Assembly (NCBI GenBank): GCA_034509755.1
Contig: CM067550.1
Span: 2,535,001 to 2,599,000 of the forward strand
Length of the DNA stretch: 64,000 nucleotides
Source: Anisodus tanguticus
Lineage: Eukaryota; Streptophyta; Magnoliopsida; Solanales; Solanaceae
Direction of reading: 5' to 3'
Every line of letters starts with the position of its first letter. Within the stretch, counting starts at the first letter, position 1. The translations under genes and the position numbers were made by a program. This document shows, one piece after another, positions 1 to 11,000 of this stretch. The notes under the pieces are model-generated. The model was not told the origin of the DNA and did no database searches. It saw only the letters and a list, made by a program, of their open reading frames with translations.

Positions 1-660
1 AGTACTTTGTTTACATCTTCTATGACATATTAGCATAGCGTGCATGTCAAGGTGTCCGACAGTGTAAGCTAATGACTTCCCTGCCGAGGATCTACATTTT
101 GATAATCAACATGGAACACAGTTTAGCTTGTATTCAACCATCTGCACAAGTGATGCATCTAAATTCAGATATGCATTTGGACCTTTTTTCTGTTCGGAAA
201 CTTAATTAGAAAAACTTATCTGTGCTGTGCGTAATCTGTTTTGGCTGAAATGAGCTTTATTTCTAAGTGCTTGCTGCATCTTGTTGTATGAGATATTACT
301 ATTCCTATGTAAATTCAGAAATGATACGAGACATTATTCTAGTCATTATTGTTCTTGTCATTTACATTATTACTCATAATCATACATAAGTTTGTGTTAA
401 ACAGTTATTGTACCTTTGTCCTCTTCTTATCAATGTCTTTAAAATTTGCTATTTGGTTAGGTGATTTAAGTTGCTTCACCATTCTTCATGCTTTAGAAAT
501 ACATATTCTTATTCTATATTGTTAAGAGTTGCGATGTTTATAATAACCTACTAGATTTTTTCATTCAATTCAGTAGCATAACTTTCTGGGTTCCTTTACT
601 TTTGACTGGTAGTAATAAATTTCCAACGATTAACTATTGTCCTAGTAAAGGTCTCATCAG
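1..660. other. Non-coding upstream part of the RING gene, probably intron
   Basis: This stretch is AT-rich and has no convincing coding region. It precedes an open exon that starts after a plausible cag acceptor ending at 660, and an in-frame stop at 646-648 closes the reading frame upstream of that acceptor. I read it as intron of the RING ligase gene, whose earlier exons would lie left of the window. A 5' leader with a non-obvious start cannot be excluded. Confidence 0.5.
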
Positions 661-3600
661 AAAAAAATTTCATTGGAAACCAGTGATTCCAGTAAAGATG
701 TGTTCAGAAGCTTTGACGAATCAGGTGGATGGAGAAGTACACGTAACCGCAGTTCGAACATGAACTTGTCATTGTCCAATGTGCGCAGGACTTCAGAAAG
801 AGGTAGTGCACACTTTGTCTCTCACCCCAGTGGGAGTAGGGTGATGAGAAGAGACGATGCAAGTAGTTGTCAAGATTCTGCTTCTATTAGACATGTTTCT
901 GGTGTATCTACAGGGCCGAAGGGATCACCTCCTGGACCTCAATGTCGCCAAATTAGTGGACATCGTTCTGCACCAAACACAGTTAAGAAAAGACTAAAGC
1001 AGGGACCTGCCTCAAGCAGCCATGGTGAATGTTCTACATCGGTCTCTGATGACGCAGACATCATTTTGCTTACCTCACCTGAAAGTAGGGTTTATACAAG
1101 GAGCGCCAAAAACCCAAGTCGTGTAGGTTCAGGCGGAGAACCAGTTATTGATTTGGACAGTCCCTCCTCTACCACAAGACGTGAAGGATCTTGTGTTGTA
1201 TGTAGCAGTAGTAGGGATGAAGATGCTAGAGCTCAATTAGAAGCTGATGAAAGGCTCGCACGGGAACTCCAAGAACAATTGTACAATGAGGTCCCTTCCT
1301 TCGGGGTTGACGAGGTGATACTCTTTATGAAGAATAGTTTTAGTTGTTCTCCATCAATATTTAGCTGTTCTTGTCTTCACACCGTGCTTAGATGTTGATA
1401 TTTTTTCTCTTCTTCCCAACAGATTGATGATGTAGCCATGGCTTTAGTGCAGGAGAATTTCTTGCGTGCTTCCTCTGGATCAGAGAACCAATTATCTGGT
1501 CTTGTATGTTTGTTTTCCTTCCATTTTATTGTTCTCTTATACTTTCCATCACTTCGTAGTAAAATATGTGCCACTTAGGTCTAATATCAATATTGTCATC
1601 TGACATTCAGATATTTATACACACGATGTTCATGTTTCATTATGTGTTGTTCCAACTACAACAACATACCCAGTGTAATCCCACAAGTGGGGTCTGGGGA
1701 GGGTATGTTGTACGCAAACCTTACCCCTACCTTGGGAGGTAGAGAGGTTGTTTCCGATAGACCCTCGGCTAAGAATAAAGCAATAACAAAGCAGGTCAAA
1801 TAGGAAAAAGGAACAGTAACTACAACAAAATAGCATGCTACGCGAAGAATGTGAGACAGTAAATAATAAGTAATAACAGAAATCGAAGGGCAAGAAACTA
1901 CAGAAGAACATTATGTGTTGTTCCAATTTAATTTCCTGCTAAAATAGATTGTGGGAGACTAGGTTTTTCTCTGACTAATTGATATTGAAACTAGAGCTTT
2001 TTGCTAGTATCAGTACTTATGGTGTGCATATGGGCCCAAATTTATATTCTCAAATGTGAGGTGTAGCATTGTTAGAGGCTCGCTTGCTGGGCACTTTAAA
2101 CCTTGAAGTTAGAAGTGCAGGCTGGGTACTTTGTGACACTTAAGCAACAAACAATACATATACCTGAAGAAAGTGATATATGAAAATTAGAAATCTAGTA
2201 ACAATAGAAAGTAGTCACTAAAATTGAATTACTCCCTCCATCCCAATTTAAATGTCTTACTTTCCTTTTTGGCCTGTCCCAAAAAGTGCCTCTTTCTATA
2301 TTTAGTAAGTTTACCAATTCCAAGGTAAGTTTAAGACCACAAGATTCAAAAATCTCCCTTTATTTCTTAAACTCCGTGCCAAGTCAAACTAAGACACTTA
2401 AATTGGGATGGAGGGAGTAGAACTTAAACTTCATCATTGCTTATATACAGAAAAAAACTTTAACTGCGTTGTTACTTCCATCTCTGCCTGGCTTGTTATC
2501 ACTTATGATGAAGAAAGGTTTGGAACCCTATAGAGAAAGAGGTCCTCCTCCTACTGTGTCAAAAATACATATATTTTTCTGGTTACACCAAAAGTTAAAG
2601 ATTCTACGAATCTAAATTTTATGAAACTTAGTGTTTCTGCCTTTCCTAAAACATCTAGTTACTAGTTCTCCAAAATGTCCAGAGAGCGGGAAATCATATC
2701 CCATAGTTTTATTTGTAATGTTTGTCTCTCAGGCACTTAAATATTTGACATACCCTAATCTGGAACTTTTTGTGAGGGTAGTGTACTACTTATATATACT
2801 CCAAAAATTTCGTAAAATCTTTTTACACTTGAATGTGCCGTGAGAGTTGCAACTGTGAAGATTGATTGTTATTACGTTGTTATATAACTTTGACTTGCAG
2901 CGTTGACCAGGGATGTGGAAATCTAAGGTTTTCATTTTGCTCTTTTAGTTTGTTGCGGTTGCAGTATTGTCCATCTTATGTGTCTTTCAAATGTTAAAAA
3001 TCACTGATGAATGAAGGAGTTTTTCTCATTAATCTCCTAGTTTTAGAGTGATCTTATATCAATGTCTTCCGAAATGTGCACAGGAAAAAAGGCCTTTGAT
3101 TCCTATCCTGCTTTCTTCCTGTAATGATTGTGCCTTGATCTCTGATCGAAATTTTCTCTTTTCCCTCTGATGTCTTATTTTTGGGATGTGGGGATGTTGG
3201 TGTAGAATGGATCATCGGTCACAAACTTACGCAGAAGGCAATCAAGAAATGCATCCAACATATCTCGTAGAGCTTCACAAGCTCGGGCGTCTACCTCGAA
3301 TAGGGTGGCACGGTTGAGGAGCAGTTTCCCTGGACAACCTCGTACTATCTTATCTTCCAGAGGAAGAAATTCACTGTTTCCTCCTAACATGGATGTGGAC
3401 ATGGTATTTATTACTTTCACTTCTCATGATTTTGGTCAGTAATAAAATAATCAGCTAAAGTTGTATTTCTTGTTATTTTACATGCTACTTGTGTTCATTT
3501 GGCTACACTTGATGACTTTTCTGAATATTGCAGAGGATGCATATATTGGAAACATTAGAGGCTTTCAGTAATATGGATGTTGATAGAAACCTCCTTCAGA

Positions 3601-4525
3601 CGCAGCGCGACTTCAATGAGTAAGATTTCTTATGTTTATGAGTCTTTGTGTGTTCTTTCTGATAATGAAATTAATTTTTGTTGCATTAAAATGTAAAAAG
3701 AATGCTCGAAACTCTCAAATGTATATTTTCTGTGTTACTATTAGAAATTCCTTCCTATATCCGAAGTAATATATTTGATCCTCTCTGAAGTGAAGGTCCA
3801 AGTGTATGGGTCATCAGAGGCAACTATGGCTTTTTGTGAATGAACTTTCTACGTGGTGTTAGCTTCTTTGTTGTTTAATGTGATGATCCACCGTTATACT
3901 GGCAGTAATATCTCATTTTTAGCATTATTATTTTGGTTGGGACGATCATTTCTGTGAGGTCTAACATGTCATTCCCTTTGGTTTAGGAATGACTATGAAA
4001 TGCTATTGTCCCTTGATGAGAACAACCACCAACATGGTGGTTCATCTGCACGGCAAATCAACAACTTGCCACAGTCAACAGTTCAGGTAACTGCGATCTC
4101 AAAGTATCAAATTCTTACCTAAGATTAAGCTGTTGTATTTCCTTGACGTTCTACCATAATATCCACACTAGCAACAGCGATATGATTGTAGTATTGTTAA
4201 GCATAGATGTCGTTTTGCGTGCTGCTTAAAGCCATGAGCAGCTGGAATTGCACGTTGCTTACCCTCTTGATCTCATTGCAGAATGAGAGTCTTCAAGAAC
4301 CGTGTGCTGTTTGTCTCGAAGCTCCTACCATGGGTGACGTTATCCGCCATCTCCCTTGCTTACACAAGTTTCACAAAGATGTAAACTTCTGAATTTTCTT
4401 TTCCGTGTGTTTTATTGTTGGTTAAGCAACCAAATTGCTAACGATCATTGATCTTATTGCAGTGCATTGATCCATGGCTGAGTAGAAAAACATCATGCCC
4501 GGTTTGCAAGTGTTCAATAACTTAA
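661..4525 (+). CDS. RING-H2 E3 ubiquitin ligase (5' end outside window)
   Basis: Predicted E3 that would receive an E2-ubiquitin conjugate through its C-terminal RING. Exons: <661-1314, 1423-1503, 3206-3403, 3534-3619, 3987-4086, 4282-4380 and 4463-4525; all junctions are GT-AG and all phases agree. The last two exons encode a C3H2C3 RING-H2 with spacing C-x2-C-x14-C-x-H-x2-H-x2-C-x10-C-x2-C, ending nine codons before the stop. The N-terminal exon is Ser/Arg-rich and disordered. It contains two hydrophobic patches beside acidic residues, DIILL (about 1057-1071) and VIDLD (1144-1158), which resemble SUMO-interaction motifs, and ends in a charged helix rich in Glu, Arg and Leu. Intron 2 holds a LINE tail and a MITE. 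The RING call is firm. The substrate and exact orthologue are unknown, and the true start codon is not in the window. Confidence 0.88.
1656..1908 (-). mobile_element. 5'-truncated RTE-type LINE tail with 18-bp TSD
   Basis: The left end (in + orientation) has ACAACAACATACCCAGTG followed by the typical block through the tggggtctggggagggta motif, which matches the 3' tail of the longer LINE at 45979-48749 in reverse complement. It is flanked by a perfect 18-bp direct repeat starting cattatgtgttg at 1638-1655 and 1909-1926. It is therefore an intact, young-looking insertion of only about 250 bp, lying in the sense intron of the RING gene but on the opposite strand. Confidence 0.85.
2232..2417. 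mobile_element. Stowaway-type MITE
   Basis: Terminal inverted repeats of more than 20 bp begin CTCCCTCCATCCCAATTTAA and end in the complement, flanked by the dinucleotide TA on both sides (2230-2231 and 2418-2419). The CTCCCTCC terminus and TA target duplication are the hallmarks of Stowaway (Tc1/mariner-derived) MITEs. It is 186 bp long and lies in intron 2 of the RING gene. Confidence 0.9.
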
Positions 4526-5790
4526 CCTGCTGTAGAGATGATGGTTGGAATTCATGTCAGTTGCAGCTTAGATTCTGATTCAATATTGTACTTTCTGTTC
4601 AAGGTTGTTCAGAACAAGTGCTCTCTTTTGCTCTATAGTTTTCTGCAATCACTTTTGATATACTTGATATCCTTAAATGCATAGCTTAAGGTATCATTTA
4701 ATGCCAAAAAATAGACTTACCAAATACAAATGTTATATTTCATGAGGTTGTTGATGAGTTATATAGCAAATACTTCTTGTTGGTCTTGCATAGATGAAAC
4801 TTCACTTTGATATTCTTACATTCCAAGTCCTGATGAATGTGATTTATGCATATACCAATTGGCTCTTTAATTGATAAAATATTTTAGAAACTTAAGACGA
4901 AGGTGGTGATTATTTAATTTTTTTCTGCAAACCTAATTTTTGGAAAAGAATAAGTAATTGCTGAGATTTGCTACACTTGCTTTTGTGCCAGCTCACGATC
5001 AAAACGAGTTGCGCACACACCCTAAAACATCCTCGACACTGAGCGTACTGTGAAGAGAGGGAATTTCATGGCATTTCCGTATGTATTTACTAATAAGTTG
5101 TTTAATAGTTGGATGAATTCGCCAATTATGAGTTGGGTGCTTTAATCCTTAAACCATGGATCCCTAGTAGGTATTGCATTCCGTTAGTTAGGAACAAATT
5201 TAATAACTCTCGACTAGAGAATGAGAATGGGGATATCCATTTGATGCTTTTGCATAAATTCACCAAAACGAAAATTCATAATTTTATCCCAACCAACAGT
5301 GACGGACAAACTCAAAGCTTGGTTTGAGTAAATTCCGAGGTTAAATTGGTTATGATACTATTTATCTCTTGTCATTCTTTGGTCTTTACCACACATTCAA
5401 TAAGTTTTTTCTTTCTTTTTTGGTAATCAAACTGGTCAGTTGAGGGTAAATAATCGAATAGACATATCTTGGTGTTGACTTCATAAATTTGGTCCTGTTT
5501 ACGCAGATATTTCTCCTTTATTAAAAAAAAAAGTAGACCGTGAAATTCTTCATATTGCCCCAATTTCTAATTTAAATCAACTCAACATTTGGCAATTTCT
5601 CCAATTCTTCTAAAACACATTTATTTGTATTTGTTTGTATGCATAACTGTAAACGCCGGTGTAAAGAGACTTGTAAGCAACAAATATGAACAATCAGATT
5701 CAGAATAGGAGTGTCAAAAATCTACTTTTTGGTGTAAATTCAGACATTTATTTTTTGAAATCAAATTACACCGTTAGATTGGATTGTATT
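4526..5790. other. 3' flank of RING gene and spacer, no gene seen
   Basis: Contains the presumed 3' UTR of the RING gene just after 4525 and AT-rich spacer. Short open frames (for example 5109-5327) show no recognisable motif or splice context. I see no supported gene. Confidence 0.5.
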
Positions 5791-5799
5791 CCTTTAAAA

Positions 5800-6299
5800 A
5801 ATATCTCCAAAATATGTATAATAATTGTATAAAATGTGTATAATTAGTGAGTACACATTAATTATACTACAATGATATATTTTCTGGACATATACTTTAG
5901 GGATACATATTCTATACAATAATGATACATTTTCTATCCTACATATGTGTGTAATAATTATTTTGTAATATGTGTATAATTAGTTAATATACGTTAATTA
6001 TACATTAAATAAACACTTATTATATAATGATACATTTTCCCTACATATATACTATAGGAATACATATTCTATACAATAATGATACAATTTTCTATACACA
6101 TATTGTAGGGATACATATTACGATTTCTATACATATACAATATTGATACATATTCTATACAACAATGATACAATTTCTATACACATTGTTGGGATACATA
6201 TTTTATACATCAATGATACATTTTTATACATACAATAGTGATACATATTCTATACTACAACGATACAATTTCTATACATATCTTGCTGGGGGGGGGGGG
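5800..6299. repeat. AT-rich degenerate tandem repeat ending in a poly-G run
   Basis: Blocks of the form gatacatattctatacaa, (c)aatgatacaattt and tatacatat with tgtaggg or tattgggat linkers recur many times between about 5800 and 6280, with a period of roughly 40-60 bp that is not exact. The array ends against a run of more than ten G at about 6285-6299. It looks like a decayed minisatellite. The open frame crossing it is a by-product of the repeat. Confidence 0.7.
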
Positions 6300-7125
6300 G
6301 AAGAGATAGAGAGAATGTACGGTAAGGTGATGCAAGGGTTGCAAGAAGAGAGATTAGGGTTTTGGGTTTTGGAGGTTTGAGTTGTACAAAAAGAGTATCA
6401 TTGATAAACTATTACATTATTAGAGAAGGTTCAAAATTTTGAAATATTTAGTTTATTAACACCTTTACCACACTTTTATTTAATATATATAAAAAATTAT
6501 TAAAGAAATCAACAAATAGAGCTTAAGCTTAATTTTGATATTTTTTATATCATATTTAGCAAATTATAAAATAATTACAAAAAAATTGAGTCATATTTTA
6601 GACACATTTAACTTTTGTTTTCATTTGCAAAAGAGAAGAGTTTAAAAATACATTTTCTATTAATTTAAATTTTAATAAATAAGCTAGTGACTTTAGCATG
6701 TTTCCTATATTATTTCTTGTTGTAATTTAATTATATAATTATTTATTATATTTTATTAATCTAAAATATTTATTTAATATTTTTATTTTTATCTTTACAA
6801 AAGGAAGATAAAGACAAAAATAAAGAAAGAACAAAAAATGAAGAAGAAGATAAACTAAATAAAAAGGAAATTAAAATTAAGAGAAAAAACAAAATAACAA
6901 AAAACAGAGACAACTAAGATATTAAGATATGAATGAAAAATAAGAGACAAACAGTTGTCAAAAACTTAAAAATAGGTTGAGAAAACTTGGGTCATTGAGT
7001 GTCAATAGTTTTACCTGATGATTAATTGTGTCCTTACCCTATTAGAAAAAGCTAAATTCCCTCAAAGATGGTATGAAAGCTTGGTATACACAAGGAAGAT
7101 ATATACTAACCCCTGGAGGGAAGTA
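6300..7125. other. AT-rich spacer, no gene seen
   Basis: Very A/T-rich, with purine-rich stretches around 6800-6960 (gaagaag and aaaaag runs). I found no open frame with protein-like composition, no terminal inverted repeats and no RNA gene. Confidence 0.4.
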
Positions 7126-7129
7126 CTCA

Positions 7130-7480
7130 ATAACAAAGAGTTACTTGGCGCATAGGAAACTGGACATTGCTAGCTTGATTTGGAATAGTGTTGCCCAACA
7201 ATAAACATAGGTTCATTAGTTGGTTAGCTGCTAAGGGGAGATTACTCATTAAGGATAGGTTGATTCCAGTGGATGATCAGAAGTGTTGTCTATGTGATTC
7301 TGGCTCAGCATTTGTTTGTTCAAAACAATTAGGGAGGTGCTGTTACATTGGTTGGATGTGATGTCTAACAGGAGATCATAGCTGCTGTGGAGGGCTCCAA
7401 ATTGGAAGCGCATAACTATATATACTGAGAGGGTGGTGGATCAGATCAACAAGGACTTAATAGATAGATGCATTTAATTT
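7130..7480 (+). pseudogene. Remnant of an L1-type LINE (zf-RVT region)
   Basis: Around 7170-7310 the translation, with a one-base frame break near 7200, gives a tract containing RFISWLAAKGRLLIKDRL followed by CCLCDSG. This matches the zinc-finger-like domain found after the reverse transcriptase in plant L1-type LINEs (pattern WxAxxGRLxTxDRL, then CxxC). Stops and frame breaks surround it and no poly-A tail or TSD is obvious. It is an old fragment between the convergent RING and thiolase genes. Confidence 0.6.
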
Positions 7481-8013
7481 CACTTTGATAGTAGTCTTTA
7501 AAGTTGCATTTAATTATGGTCTGCCCTTCAAAGTGATATTATGATACAAAAATATAAAATTATGCCGAGGGAAAATATTAAAGACCAGCACAAGATAGGG
7601 GCAAAAGTGCAGATGACCCTTAAAGTTGTAGAGATTGTTGGTAAAAACTTACCCGCACGTATTCTACATCAAAACTGTATCAACTTAAAATGAACAAGTG
7701 ATGTAATAAAATAAAAGAACGTTACTTTGTTTCTTCCCCAATCAAAGGGAAGAGGGAGGCTGCTTTTTATTACCATCCCCAATCACCTTCCAAACCAAAC
7801 GAAAGGAACACAACTGTTCTAAAATTAAAATTGAGAACAGAAACAAACCATGAAATACCAAAACAATACCCAAAATACAAGGTCGATTGTCGATCCAACC
7901 AAATTAATGCAATTATATAAATCATTTATTCCAAGAAAATGTCACAAAGCTACCCTTATTGTTGTTCTTTGTAAATATTATTTAATGAAAAAACGACTGT
8001 GTGCCTTCCCTCT
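7481..8013. other. 3' flank of the thiolase gene
   Basis: Contains the expected 3' UTR of the minus-strand thiolase gene directly left of its stop at 8014-8016, then spacer. No other feature is evident. Confidence 0.5.
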
Positions 8014-11000
8014 TTAAAGAGCATCTTTAGATAGAAGATGGTTGTGGCTCTCAATTTTGCGGGCATTGAGTAGCTCATCGCAGGAGTCTCCTCTTTCAAA
8101 GACTGCAGCAGCCCCCATTCCAGTGCCTGTTGTGCAATCCAAAAGAAAAAACATGAGCACCATTCCAAAGGTCTGATGAGGGATTTTATTTCTGAGTTTC
8201 AAGTGTGGGAGAGCGGAAAAGGAAGGTTTTAATCATACCTATGCACATGGACACCACGCCAAAGCGGCAGTCTTTTCCACGACGCTTCATCTCATGTAAC
8301 AGTGTTGCAACACATCGCGCTCCTGTTTTGACAATATAAGAAGTCTCTCTCATGAGAATAATCATTGATGTGAACTACTACCAAGGCTAACAAGTACATC
8401 CAGAAAATCATCTCAATCCCGTATTAAGAATGGTTCAAAGGTGGAAGAGGCCCTATATTTAAAACATCACTGATCTGATAAGATTGTTGTTAGGGCTAAT
8501 AAGATAGAGAGGAATATTCATACACCTATTTGGTCAACTGAATGACAATATATCATATTTCTAAACTCACAACACGTAGTCTGGCTGAACATACTCATAC
8601 ATGAATATTAGAGTCAAATTTACCTGTAGCGCCCAAAGGATGCCCAATGGCCATTGCACCGCCGTTCACGTTGATCTTCTCTGGGTCAAGTTCAAGCTTC
8701 TTCCGGCAATAGACATATTGTGATGCGAATGCCTGAACAAGAACCATCATATTCAAGAAACTGAACAATGCAGCAAAGACAGAAGCTGATGAATTTATGT
8801 AGATTACCTCATTTATCTCGAAGAGATCAATATCTTCAAGTTCAAGGCCTGCAGACTTGACAGCAGCTGGAATTGCAACAGCTGGACCTATCCCCATAAT
8901 GGCAGGGTCTACACCCACGGCAGCAAAGGTCCTGCATGAAAACTGGGAGTTAGTTCTCTTTAAACATCAAAAACAGAATAAGATGGATGCAAGTCTTTAC
9001 CTGACTAAGGTCAGGTACGACAAGAAGGAATTGTGAAGAAACCATAGACTTTCTGACTGCAAGTAACCGTTGCTGTAACTACATATTGCATGCGAGAATT
9101 AGAAAGGGCAAAAACCTGAATACACCAAGGATAGGAAGTCCCTTCTGCATTGCAACACTTCTTTTCATAAGTAGTACAGCTCCGGCACCATCAGTAACCT
9201 GGCTGGAGTTCCCTGCATCAAAGAAGAAAACTTCATTAACCGAACTCAAAATTTAAATTACATCTCATACCTGAAGGCTATTATCAAATTACCAGCAGTA
9301 GTAGTTCCACTCTTCTTGAACACTGGCTTCAATTTTGCCAAGTCTGACACAGTAGCATTTGGTCGTATTCCATCATCAACAGAAATCGTTACTGGTGTCT
9401 CATCTCCGCTTTTTGGGTCAACAATCTTTAACAGAAGAAAACAGAATGTAAGAGGGTATAGCTGATATAGCTATTAATGGATTCCAAGTGATTAAAATTT
9501 AGACGGATGCTACCTTTGTGGCTACAGGAATTATTTCATCTTTGAATTTTCCGGAAGCAGTGGCTGCAGCAGCCTTACGATGCGAATCAACCTAGCAACA
9601 GAAATAAAAATGAGATGAGAATATACGTCGCCAGATAGACATGATCATAAATTGATGGGTCTATGTAACTTACCGCAGCCTGGTCTTGTTCCTGCCTTGT
9701 CACACCAAAACGGTGTGCAACGTTCTCAGAAGTAATACCCATGGGAAGAAGACAATCTTGAGCTTGTGCCATTTGCTTAACCTGAGATAAAATGTTACAG
9801 GTTATGATAATACTTCCAATAGAACTCATCTCCAAAGAAAATAAGCCTAACGAAGCAATATGCTTTCAAAAAACGAGGACATACTCTTGGGTTGACTGAT
9901 CCTTCCCAAGCCATTGGGTTTGTGGTCATAGACTCCAATCCAGCACCAATACCTGATATGTGGGAGGTAGTTAGCCAAACATTAGAAATTGGAAAAGCAT
10001 TGTATCCATGGGATATAGTTACAACACTTGGTAAAAAAGAAATGTAACACACCAATGTCATAAAATCCAGCTTTAATAGCTGCAGCTACATCCGCAACTG
10101 CTTGAAGGCCTGATGAACATTGCCGGTTTACAGTTCTAATTGGCACAGATTCTGCTCGAGAGAGAGAGAGAGAAATTAGCGTCTTGAAACATGAACCTCA
10201 TACATGAAATGACGAACTTCACAACATGACGAAAACAAAAATAAAAACCAACCAGGAAAACCAGCATAAAATGCAGCCATCCTGCACTCGCTTGCTCTCT
10301 GGGAACCTGGGGCCAACACTGAGCCGACAACAATATCCCCAACTTCACTAGGGCTCACATTAGTCTTTTCCATCACCGCCTGCAATGGAAGGGAAGAATA
10401 AAAGGTAAATTATCTCCGATAATCCTGACATCAATCCACAACTCAGGTTAGTGTAACCCACCTTTAAAACTGGAGCAAGTAAATCATCAGGATAAGTATC
10501 TTTGAAGCCTCCTCTCTTTGCTTTGCAAAGAGGAGTCCTATATGCACTGCAAGAAAACCACATATGTTGGGAAAGAAAAGTTGAAACAAAAGCATGAAAA
10601 ATATGAGAAAGCAAGAGAGCAGTGCAAAGTTGCAGCTCAGGTATCAACTCAGAAATTGAAGCTAAAGATGTCAGCGGCTATAACAACTTACGCAACTATG
10701 ACAACATCATCTCCAAAGACAGAAGTCCTCTGGTAAGCAGCACTGTCTCCAGCAGAGCATACAGATGCCTGGTTGAAAGTTGAGAGAACATGAGAAACAA
10801 ACGATATAATGTATTGTTTTTTTAGAACACTAGATGTTTGAAAATAAGACTACTCTATTTACCACTCAAGAAAGTAATAGATGTGTCTCATGAAACCTAT
10901 GATTCACAGTGGAGTATTCAAGGACAAGCCAATTAACCAAAATAAGACACTAGTAATACAATAAACATATGCCATAAAATTAACTGAACATTCCTGTAGT

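Noticed and set aside
3175..3420. 81-aa open frame on the minus strand
   Set aside because: Covers exon 3206-3403 of the RING gene; the plus strand frame has the right phase and splice sites on both sides.
8172..8182. Hammerhead ribozyme core (ctgatgag)
   Set aside because: No matching GAAA arm or stems at the needed distance; it is ordinary thiolase intron sequence.
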